A stretch of DNA of 64,000 nucleotides from Gnetum montanum (taxonomy: Eukaryota > Streptophyta > Gnetopsida > Gnetales > Gnetaceae): positions 212,853 to 276,852 of the forward strand of contig MNCI01025132.1 in the NCBI GenBank assembly GCA_015680685.1, read 5' to 3'. Shown piece by piece: positions 22,670 through 32,530 of this stretch (position 1 is its first letter; every line of letters starts with the position of its first letter). The notes under the pieces were generated by a model. That model made no database searches. It worked only from the letters and a program-made list of their open reading frames with translations, and was not told where the DNA came from. The translations under genes and the position numbers were made by a program.

Positions 22670-23935
22670 AATGAGTGGCAAAAACTTAAGTTGTTCGAAA
22701 GGATACTCTCCAAAGAAGCAGAGAGGTGGTACTAGTCCTTAGAATCGGAAACCATCAGGAGGTGGAGTACGATGCTAGAACTGTTCAACGAAAAGTATCA
22801 AATGTACTCCAGAGTGTCCAATTTGCGTAAGTAGACCCAAGGCTGGAAGTAAGGTACACACGAACCCTTGGATGTTGCCATGGCCCGCTATTACACATTG
22901 TTACATCGTTGCCCGGGCCATGGGTACGCTCAGCGGTATCAACTTCGCCACATCATGGATGGGCTGAGGCATGAAACTAGAAGAATCCTTGGAACTTACG
23001 CCCAAGGGAGACTCTCACAACTTAGAGCCCATGAAGTACGTAACTTGTTGGAGCAAGTAGCAAAAGAAGAGGATGAGTTATGCGAAAGGGAAAGTGCGGA
23101 AGAGTATAACTGTGATCCCTCCCTTTGAAAGAAGGGAGTGAAATTTTGTGATGAAGAGGATGAGTCACCACTCGAAGAGTTGGTGAACAGAAAGACCTTG
23201 CCTCTTCAAAAACTCACAATTGAAATAGTGGCTAAGGTAGATGACGTATGGAGTTCCTTAAACTCTAAAATTGAAACTGTCTTAAAAATTGTAGAAGAGT
23301 CTAAGGTTGAACAAAGTAGTGACAAAGGAAAGAAAAAGTGGAGAGATTTAGGCCTTCCACATAACAAGGGTAAGGGGAAAATCACTAACTCCGATGTGGC
23401 TATGGACTCTGACATAGACGATGACAGTGGATGTGAGATTTGCCACTATGACCATCCTAAGGGATGTTGCCCCATCAGCTCACATCTACGGGAGTCTGGG
23501 GTGTATGCGCTTAATCCAAGACTCAACCAACGGCAAACACCCCGAAGGTTACCTTATCCACAAGGTAACCCAAGGTAGTTCCACCAACCACTAACGTATT
23601 ATCCAAGTGGAGCTCCACCATAGCCTGTTGGACAACATCAGCAATGGCAACACCCACAGTCCTAGGGAATGCCACCACCAACACAACAGTACCCTTACCG
23701 GTAGCCTAATCCTTATGGTTATTATGGGCAGCAGCCGATTTCCCCAGGTGACTCTATGGGTCACATAAACCCTCCACGTCACTACCAAGTTTAGGAGTAC
23801 TTTAGGACTCCTTCCCCTTTGGGAAATGCTCCATACCCACACTATCCTCCAATTCCATCTGCATCTCTTGCTCCAGTAGCCCCACCGCCAACTGCTCCAA
23901 CAAAGCCTAAAGTAAACCCCACTCAACTGTGACAA
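22670..23935 (+). pseudogene. Gag core, zinc knuckle and Pro-rich linker of LTR-4
   Basis: Reads WQKLKLFERILSKEAERWY, IRRWSTMLELFNEKYQ, EPLDVAMARYY and RCPGHGY (Retrotrans_gag type). Next come LLEQVAKEEDELCERES and KTLPLQKLTIE, then zinc knuckle CEICHYDHPKGCCP (near 23440), C-x2-C-x3-H-x4-C. A Pro/Gln/Tyr-rich linker follows. About nine in-frame stops interrupt a frame that never shifts; at WK-stop-GTHEPLD the intact LTR-3 copy has Gln. Confidence 0.85.
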
Positions 23936-24118
23936 CCCAACACTGCGAGGGCTCCCAATCCTCCAATATCAGTTGGTTCTAACAATCATACACCAAAAAG
24001 ACCCTTCCTTAGGATCAACAATCCAACTAAGCCTTCGCCTTCACAAGCGGTTGAGCACCCTAATACCCCCATACCAAATAAGGTTTCGGGAAACCCTTCA
24101 ACAGAGAAATCGTGTCCA

Positions 24119-24760
24119 ATGCATACAGTTATGTTAACACATACAGTAACCGATTGGATCAAGGTCGGCCACCTTCCAAAGAAATTATCGGATCTGGGAG
24201 TTCCCCTAGTTTATCTCCAAGTCACTGGGAATGAACCCCATAAGGCTCTCCTTGACTCGGGTTCCGGGGTCAACTTAATCTCACAAGAACTGTATAAATC
24301 CTGGAACCTACCTCCACTCAAGAAGAGCAATGTTCACCTAGAGTTGGCTGACCAATCCATCATTGTTCCTCTGGGACAGGTTGAGGACATTGTTGCCACT
24401 GTCGGTGGATGGTCATATCCAGCCGATTTCCTAGTAATCCAGATAAACAACGACAAAGGGGATTTCCCAATTATAATGGGAAGGGCATGGCTGAATACAA
24501 TCGACGTGTGCCTAGGAATCTGCAACCTTTCCCTATAAATATCCAAGACAAATACTTTTGGAAAAATTGAGAGGAAAAGAGTTCCATGCATCGCATATAG
24601 TGACACGGGGTGTCATTGCGTGCAGAAATCATGGGTGATGCGAAGCTTAACATTGCCTACATGCAATCGGTGTGCACAGGATGTTGACATCCAAAAGTGC
24701 CTATACGCGATAGCCACACAACAAGAAAACACCCAGTGGCTGATGGCTGATAAAGAGAGC
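24119..24760 (+). pseudogene. Retropepsin (aspartic protease) of LTR-4
   Basis: In the same frame as gag. Active-site loop ALLDSGSGVNLI (24245-24280), then LYKSWNLPPLKKSN, ADQSIIVPLGQVED and IIMGRAWLNTID. D-S-G is retained. A TAA at 24536-24538 follows NLSL, where LTR-2 has Glu; this is the one stop that is not a simple C-to-T. The tail CNRCAQDVDIQKCL is shared with LTR-2. It would process Gag-Pol in an intact element. Confidence 0.85.
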
Positions 24761-25543
24761 AACTCGACAACCTGCATGGAACTAGCTGAGGGAATAACTA
24801 GTGCTTACATTGAAAGCACAGAAGTACTACAGCAAGTCTGTTGCCAACTTCCAGCCCTTAACTTCGAAAACATCAATTGGGGAAAGTTGGAGATTCCTGA
24901 GAAGTTTAAACAAGAGCCCCTTGATTTAAAACCATTACCCACCAGTTTGGAATATGTGACCCTTAAAAACGGAAAATCGGTGATCATCAACGCAAAGCTC
25001 GCACCCAAGCAAAAAGAAAGTTTGCTAAAGGTAATAAACAAGTGGTCAACAGCCTTTGCATGGTCATACCCCGAATTAACCAGAATAGATCCTAGGATAT
25101 GCCAGCATAGGATTTACACAAACCCATCTATGAAGCCTCGCAAACAACCCTAGAGGCGATTGAACCCAAAGCTAAAACAAATAGTGAAAGAGGAGCTAGA
25201 GCAGCTACTCAAGGCTGGGTTCATTTACCCTATCACTGATAGCGAATCAGTTAGTCCTCTTGTCATCGTACCGAAAAAGGGAGGTAAATGGAGGGTATGT
25301 ATAGATTTTAGGCTATTAAATATGGCAACGTTCAAAGACCACTTCCCATTGCCATTTGTTGACCAAGTCTTAGACACTATAGCAGGGCATCGCTATTACA
25401 GTTTTCTGGATGGATATAGTGGGTACAACCAAATACGAATTGCACCAGAAGACCAAGCCAAGACAACGTTCACCAGTCCTTGGGGAACGTTTGCATACAA
25501 ACAAATGCCTTTTGGCTTATGCAATGCACAAGGCACACAGTAA
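24761..25543 (+). pseudogene. Linker and N-terminal half of reverse transcriptase of LTR-4
   Basis: Connects protease to RT in the same frame. RT is recognisable from LNPKLKQIVKEEL (25160), PLVIVPKKGGKWRVCIDF, FKDHFPLPFVDQ, SFLDGYSGYNQIRI and KQMPFGLCNA (25500-25535). The catalytic Y-x-D-D box, thumb and RNase H are absent because of the deletion at about 25540. One TAG at 25151-25153 lies just before RRLNP. Assigned to Ty3/gypsy RT from motif order. Confidence 0.88.
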
Positions 25544-25544
25544 A

Positions 25545-25877
25545 CAACATCATGACTTAAGGATCCGAAGGTTTAGGTACCAACCTGGAGATAAGGTCCT
25601 TTACTGGAACCCCACGCATGTAACCCAAAGTATAAAGTTTCAAACCTTGTGGGAAGGACCTTATATTATTCATACTACCTTCCCCTTTGGAGCCATGATG
25701 ATATATAAGCTTGACAGCTCGAATAAAAGGTTATTGGTTAATGTACAACAAACAAAACCTTTCCGTGAATTCGCAATAGCCAGTGCAAGTTCCACCTCCA
25801 CTAGCAGGCAACCTCGCTCATTATTTCGGATCTCTGCCTTTCCACTCAGTCATGGGGGAGATGGCCACCTATGCTAA
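25545..25877 (+). pseudogene. Integrase C-terminal remnant of LTR-4
   Basis: Just past the deletion a different frame reads HDLRIRRFRYQPGDKVLYW, then KFQTLWEGPYIIHTTF and KRLLVNVQQTKPFREF. This is the integrase C-terminal beta-barrel (GPF/Y-like WEGPY) of Ty3/gypsy elements. It ends SHGGDGHLC with a TAA, overlapping the CATGGGGGAGATGG motif. The catalytic D,D-35-E core is missing. Confidence 0.8.
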
Positions 25878-27741
25878 TCATATGGGGCCCTCAGTTCTTT
25901 TTCGATTTTTGTTTTACACATTTCTTTAACTTTTCTAATTTTTGTTTTACATCATAGTTATACTTTTCCACTTTTTGTGTGTGTGTGTGTGTGATCCACC
26001 CTATAAGTTTGTCCCATAATAAGCGTTCTTCATGATGGTATGAACTGTTTTCATATTGATTGCTAATGTTTGGTTTCTACCACTAAGTCACAATGTTGAT
26101 ACTAAGGTATGTTTCTTTTGATATGACAGGCAATGAGTTCACTTCATCCATCCATCCACCAGTTTCTATGGTCTCTCTCGGCTTGGAAATGTACAGTCCC
26201 TTCTTAATAAGAACTTAAATGAATTGGTGACTGGGCATTTCTCAAACTAAGGAAGGACTCACGAATTGAAAAGGGTGTGACTTCAAAGGAACTTGATGCT
26301 TTTGTGTTGGTCATTCTCTTGGGTGCTTGAATGTTTTTTCTTGAGTTTTCTATCGTTACCCAATTATCGGAAGCTGAGACAATAAAAATAATCAAGTCTT
26401 TGCATGGTGTGGTTTTCACGTATAAAAACACAAAACACAAAAAAAAAAGAAAAAAAAAGTGAGAATTCAAAGCACACCCCTTAGACGGAATAAATATTTG
26501 GGCTACAAGAACTAGTTATGGAACCAAAAGTGTTCCTTCTAACTAAGGCCTTTCTCGCTTCCCATTCTCTCCTTTGTTTCATTGGAATGGTGGTGGCTCT
26601 TGGAGAGGGCATTCTTGTTGTCCAAGTGGATAGTTTAACCGAATGCATTGACGCGAAGTTGTTAGATGTGGTTGGTTTGAGGCCAGAGTTGGAATGAGAT
26701 TTGCCAAGTCACATTAATCATCAAACACACAAGGGGCTGTACACCACCTTGTTCTTGGGATTCCATTCCATTTCTCTTCTCTCCATCCTTCTCTCCATTG
26801 TTCACCTCATTGCTGGTTGTATCATTAGTGTACATATTTTGGTTAATGCATTGTTTTCTTTTTGGTAAATTCTTGTGGTTAAGACTTTAACTCTTGTTCC
26901 AAATGACATTCCCAGGGCCTACGGACTCTTTGAATGTGGGTTGTCAGGGCATTACGGGCATGAGCCTACTTTGGGGAGGACCCACTGACATTCCTATTTG
27001 GAGCATTAGTTAAATTCTTTTCTTTAACATTTTGCGATTAATTTTACTTTGTTCATTTCCATCTTGACATCCCTTTCATCGATGCCATAGTTGTCCCTTT
27101 TTATCTATCTTTCTTACTCCTTTTCTTTCTCCATTCTAACGCTACCGGAGGTTCGCGATTAGTCATGGGGGTACGGGGCTTGATTTTTTGGTAATTTTCT
27201 CCTAGCCTCAAAATTTTTGATTTTCTTCCTAACCCCTACACCTTCGATAGTCATCAGTTACATATTCTTAGATCCATATCAACCATACCACAACCTAGCC
27301 AATGAGTTGACATCGAAGCAAGGTATCAATTACATGATGATTCAATTACCCTTGCTAATATACGATTGTGTTGTGTGTGCAGATAGCAAACATGCAACAA
27401 CGGATTAGATCTGGAGCAAACACTTGGAATGGAGCAGCGTTGAAGCAGCTATGCAAGGAGCAAGATTGATGATGCTCTTACGGATGGACAACGAAGGCGC
27501 AATCTTGGCGTTGGCAGCAGCAACACTTCTTTCTCTCTCTCTTTCTCAGCTGCCAACTAAGGCCTGATGTCATTGTAATAAGGTGTTCACCCTTGTTGTC
27601 ATGAACACCAGTTTGTCAAGTCTTGTAATAGTGATTCATTCACATGTCATCCCATTAGTTCCATTCCCCTCAATAATTCCATACCTACCTGATATTATTG
27701 TAAGGAACTCGAGGACGAGTTTTCATTCAGTCATGGGGGTA
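25878..27741 (+). other. 3' noncoding region and polypurine tract of LTR-4
   Basis: About 1.86 kb without a credible ORF, homologous to 3147-5074 (LTR-2). It includes (GT)n at about 25975-25993, a conserved block at 26915-26986, an internal AGTCATGGGGG at 27161-27171 and the terminal one at 27729-27739 that forms the polypurine tract before the LTR. Confidence 0.75.
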
Positions 27742-28658
27742 TGATGAGACGCGATATCACATGCGCCGCAATATCGCGGTCCACCACCAAATCTATAAAT
27801 AAGAGGCGGCACTCCCCTCATTTCTCATCCTAGGCTAGAAGTAGCGAAGCTCTGGCAGTTTGATCACTCCAGAGATAGAATATTTTCCATGTGCCCGCAG
27901 TAGGAGTCCCCAAGTGAACGGATCTTTATTCGAGCAGCTTTGTACCTGAACGCAAGTTGTGTACGGCAATAAAGACGAGCTTTGTGGATAAACCTTGTAG
28001 TGCATGGAATAGGATTTATTACATGTTATTTCTTACATGTTATTTATTACTTGCATTAGCGCAGCATGAGTACGACTTGATTACGAGCATTGACGAATGT
28101 GTATGGCTAATCAAGGAATCGGTTACTCATCGCGATTAGTCTCTCTCACCCTTGTCTTCTAGAATGCGGGATGAGTACAACTTGATTACGAGCATCTACG
28201 GATGTGTACGGCTAGTCAAGGAATCAGCTGCTCATCACGTTTAGGCTAGTTAAGTGCCTCAGTACGACCACTTCAAGCACGTGCATTATGTGTGGTGATC
28301 CCAATAATGATTAGCGTTTGGTAGCCACAGTTGCATAGTTCAGGGTGTGTACAGCAAGTGGGAATGGATGCTTATGTTAGTTAATTTAGACTTAGTTCTT
28401 AGTTAGAGTTAGCTAGTTTCTCAACCCTTCGCTCTAAGCATAGAAGACATAAAACCATAAAAGACCAAAAAAATCATATACCTCGGACTTACTTAACCAT
28501 ACACTGTGACAAAAACAAGTAAGTCTGGGAAGACAACGAATGATTAACCCCAAGTGTTCCATGGGGCGTTTAGGCATTTAGTCTGCGGAGTTCGACTGGA
28601 TCGTGCGTGCTACGCTCGTTTCGTATGGTCGAGTGTAGGGGTACCTCGCCACTCATCA
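27742..28658 (+). repeat. 3' LTR of LTR-4
   Basis: A 917-bp LTR, TGATGAGACGCG to CTCATCA, near-identical in layout to 20563-21482. CTATAAATAAG lies at 27793-27803 and AATAAAGACGA at about 27967. A short duplication (ATGTTATTTCTTACATGTTATTT region, about 28020-28045) is present here but not in the 5' LTR. Confidence 0.9.
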
Positions 28659-29199
28659 ATTATGCTCTTATTGTTGAAACTTAACTACACATCAAAGCTT
28701 CCAAATAAAATAGAGATCAAATAGTTGAAAACACTTCCAAATGCTTAAAAAAAAGGTAGATAAAATAGATCACCAAGAATGATGTCATTGATACTTGGTC
28801 AAAAATTGTTACAAATGTGTTATTTGGACTTAATTATTGTTTGAACAAAATATTTTTCTGCATACTATTAAAAAGTTTTTACTAAAAATGATATCATTAA
28901 TGTTTGGTTTAAAGTTGTTGGAAATATGTTACTTGAAAAGATATATTTTCCACATATTATTAAAACTTTTCACATAGAAAGATGCTAGGTATTTATTGCG
29001 GTGGATAAAACACTTTTACAAAGGACTTGAAGAATGAAAATAAGTATTTGTTGGAAATAAGGAGGTGTGAGACCTGAAATAATTAAAACATTGGAGTTTG
29101 TTGGAAAATGTTTGTTTACGTTATCGAAAACATAGCCAGGCAACCTTAATTTTTGATCTTATGACTCATCATATCATGTTTTTGCAAAAAGCAAAAACA
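28659..29199. other. Intergenic AT-rich DNA upstream of the argininosuccinate synthase gene
   Basis: No ORF of note. Contains two imperfect tandem units of about 100-115 bp (28772-28885 and 28886-28978) sharing ATGATRTCATTRATRYTTGG and a WTTATTAAAAVTTTT-like end. Confidence 0.5.
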
Positions 29200-29460
29200 A
29201 ACAAATGAAATCAGAAGAGAGGCAGCGTCGGTCGGCACTGTAGTTCGGGCGAGCCTGGTACGAGTAGTTGCGCGTCCGTGATACAGAGGAACAGAGGTTT
29301 CCAAAACGTGCGGCAAAACCCACGGCCAAGGCGGTCGCTCGCTAGGCTTCTCTGTTTTTGCCTTTAAAATCATAGTAGCTGCAGACTCTCGAGCGAGCTT
29401 GTTGCAGTTTTTCTTCAGAGCATTTTCACCAGCACGCTAAAACATACTCGTATTCATATT
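29200..29460 (+). promoter_or_regulatory. Candidate promoter / 5'UTR exon of the argininosuccinate synthase gene
   Basis: A local GC- and CpG-richer island in AT-rich surroundings, followed by TTTAAAAT at about 29361 and a pyrimidine-rich leader. It lies 3 kb before the coding start, which would imply a 5'UTR intron ending before 32467. This is inference from base composition only; the true start site could be closer. Confidence 0.3.
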
Positions 29461-31499
29461 GTGCGTCCGCAAAACATATCTGCAAGTTTTTACTCTTCCT
29501 AGGCAACTTACAATGCTAATGTGTTTCCTTCTCCCTTTTTTCTTGTCCTTTTTTTTTCCGGAAAAGTATAAATGATCTGCGATTGTTTCATGAATGTTGT
29601 TGAACTCGTTTGAAGTATAGTAGATGGCTTCCATATTTGAAATCCGTTGCGTTGAACTCACTCGATGGTGTCTGCCTGTGAGGATCTTGCCGGAGTTCCT
29701 TTTGTTTAAGGCTTTTGTTGAAGCCCAATATGTGTCTTTGATAAGCTAGTGCAACTTGTTGGTCAACATTTGCTGTTATTTTAGCTTTTTGTTAGTTGCT
29801 ATTTTGTAAAATAAGCTTAGACTTTGTAAGTATTTTCCTTTTTTTAATATATATGCGATGAGCCCAGTGAGATAGGGAGCTTGATACTTGAAAGGAGAGG
29901 AAAGCTATTTTCAACATACCGTCATGAATATTGCAATCTTTCTTTGGAATTACAGTGTCAGAGTCCTTTGCCATTTCCTTCTTTTTTTAAAAATTGTATT
30001 CTCTATGTCATTTTCATTCTCTTGAATGTACCAAACCGACGTGTGCTCTTCTGTGTGTTTTTTATTGGCCTATGATCTGTATATGTTCAGGTTTTCCTTA
30101 TAAGCTCTACGTTTTCTGCGTATAGTGTATAGCGCTTGCCCTTCGCGCATTATATATCCTTTGCGTTGCCTGATTTATCTATATTCATTTTATTTCTTAA
30201 TGCCCAGAAACCTCTGTTTGATATCACAAAGTTAGTTGTTTACAATGTTCTGATAGATATAAATTGCAGTTATGATAGTTTTCGTAGCTTATGCCCTGTT
30301 TAAGACCGATTCAAGTATCTTTAACCTTGTTGATTATTGTATTAAGGTATGGAACTTTTATATGGAAAAATAAGATTGACTTCCTAGAGCGTTACGGCCA
30401 TATAATATTTAGCTTTATAGGTATACGATCCAACGTGCAACTCAACAAGTACGGTAACAAAGAGGAAATAATCAATAACACCATATGGCTGATACAATTC
30501 TTGCATGCAAGACTTGTTCCATGCATGGTAGCCTCTTCTATCATGCCTTCGAACATGGCTTTAGGTTTTTATGTTAATTATTTTTTTCGTGCTTGCACCT
30601 CAACATGTTTCCATGATAAAGTATTGAAATTACTATATTTTAAAAAAATTGTTGCATGTATTCCTGAATTTTTTTGTTTAAATTGCTAGATTCTTGCTAA
30701 TTAATAGTATATTCTTGCTTTTTAATTTTGCTTCTTGCTTTCCTTCCGTATGTTAATGGTTTAGTCAGGTTATTGCACTAGATTTGTTTGATTCTGTACC
30801 CTATATAAAAACTAAAATAAGTTTGTTGTGTACTCGTATTAGTTTAATTTTTGTAATTTTGTTGACTCCTGAAAGCTGACAATCTTGCATGAGTAATGCT
30901 TTTGAATTAGAGAAGTGTTGGAAAATGTGGTATGATGTGAGACCTTAAATAACATATTTATGCTTTTACATGTGTGAGGTGCAGATTTCAGGTCCTGGTA
31001 GTAGCTGTGTGGCAGTATACTAGCTTTTATTTTAAAAAAACATATAAGGGTTTGTTTATTTTAAGGAGAGTTAAAAGTTGTGTATTTAAAATAAAAAATA
31101 AAAAATATTTGTAATGTCTAGATGGGCCAACTATTGTAAAATTAAAGTAGGGTTTTTACTCCTAAACCCTAGTGAAGTATATATAAAGCTTGTAGTTGCA
31201 TGTAAAGGCTCAATTGAGCAACATGACCTGATGGCTTGATAACATATCTTCTGTTTAAGTCATGAATGTATAGCTGACTGCCAAAGTTTGCCTGGATCTT
31301 GCTTTTGTTTTTTTTATAAAATTTTTGTTCGACTTTATTGCAATTTTTCATGCCTGAGTTACTTGAGTTGTCAACCATAATGATTAGCATCATCCTAGCC
31401 TTTTCTTAACAAAATAAGGTCGGCTTCTCTCTTCCATCAATTACCTTGCTACTGAGCAATAATGCTAGCACAAACATGAGATATCAACATGAGGCTCCT

Positions 31500-31830
31500 T
31501 GCCTTCGGATCTTGATCCCAATTTGTAATAATTTGGGCATAATTTCTCTTTCACCATTGGCTTATATGAAGAGCTAGATCCTTTTTTATTTGTAATTTCT
31601 TTGGATCATCTTCAATTTTTTTCATGTTTATTTTGGTCTTCATTTTGGTGGTTTTCCTGGAACAATGATGTAGCAACTTTTTTTTATAGCCTCATTATCT
31701 GATCTTTTTTGCAAATGCCCAAACTATCTTAGATTGCATTGCTGTAGCTTATCTGAAATAGCAGTGACTCCACACCTTCCTTCAATGTTTGTATTATTCA
31801 ATTGAATTTTCAAAAGTTCTTGAAAAAATT
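31500..31830. repeat. Diverged dispersed repeat, copy 1 (partner at 40020-40300)
   Basis: Shares an ordered series of words with 40020-40300: a GGTTTCCTGGA-like block, GTGATGTGG/ATGATGTAGCAAC, AAACTATCTTAGAT and TGTAGCTTRTCTG. The other copy sits in ASS intron 3. No coding sense recognised. Confidence 0.55.
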
Positions 31831-32466
31831 GCTCAATATCCATTGAAAAGACTTCAAAATTCTGACAGTTAAGCAATTGATTGTTATGGTACCATTTGTT
31901 GTAACTGGAATTATAGAACATAAATATATTATGTCTATGTGAACAACTGGGGACGTATTTGGTTAAGAAACTAATGTGCATTTAGTTATTATTTTTTCAA
32001 TTCAGGAACATTTTTCTTAGTACTTAAAAGACTGGAAATGCTGGATTTCTGTTAAATAGTTGTGCTGGCATGCTGCTTGATTGGTTAAAAGCCAGTTATT
32101 TAAAAGACTAAATATGCATAAATTAATGGCAGAAATTGCATATTCTAAAAATAAATTATGTGTTCTGGTAGCTTTCAGTGTGAGCTTTTAGTTTAGGTGT
32201 CTTAGAGTAGTCTCATGGAATCATATTACAAAGGATGATTAATCTTTGCTATTACGAATTAGCCAGAGCATTGTTTAATTTACGTTGTGCTACAATACCG
32301 CAGAATCAAGATTTATAAACTGGTTTGATATTTTTAAGGCTTTTTTTTTTGTTGGATAACCAGGGTCAAATGTTGTGTTTTGAAATTGCTCACAATCATA
32401 AATTGCTGCATCAGGTCAACTAGTCTCACTCTATATAAAGAACGTTACTGGGGTTTTGGGTTGTTG

Positions 32467-32530
32467 ATGATGGCAACTGCTTACTTTGCAACAGCTTCTT
32501 CTTGCAGCTTTGGTACTCCTTTCTTTTTGG
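32467..32530 (+). CDS. ASS: ASS exon 1 (transit peptide start)
   Basis: Encodes [24 protein letters not shown] plastid presequence. Ends in phase 1 before GTAAGATAAT. This exon is too short for an ORF scan and was recognised from its presequence character and a phase match to exon 2. Confidence 0.8.

Larger units (their letters stand above)
20563..28658 (+). mobile_element. LTR-4: Ty3/gypsy-like element with gag-PR-partial RT and integrase tail
   Basis: An 8.1-kb plus-strand element with LTRs 20563-21482 and 27742-28658 and a tRNA-Asp-like PBS at 21484-21501. The polypurine tract CATGGGGGTA abuts the 3' LTR. Flanks GTTAT (20558-20562) and ATTAT (28659-28663) match at 4/5 and may be the target duplication. 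One frame runs with homology from the Gag core (~22670) to RT (25543) interrupted only by stops. An internal deletion then fuses RT to the integrase C-terminus. RT motif style (KDHFPLPF, FLDGYSGYNQI) fits the Tat/Athila branch. Confidence 0.92.

Noticed and set aside
30291-30689. 132-codon ORF upstream of ASS
   Set aside because: AT-rich intergenic or 5'UTR-intron DNA, with amino-acid composition typical of random translation and no motif.
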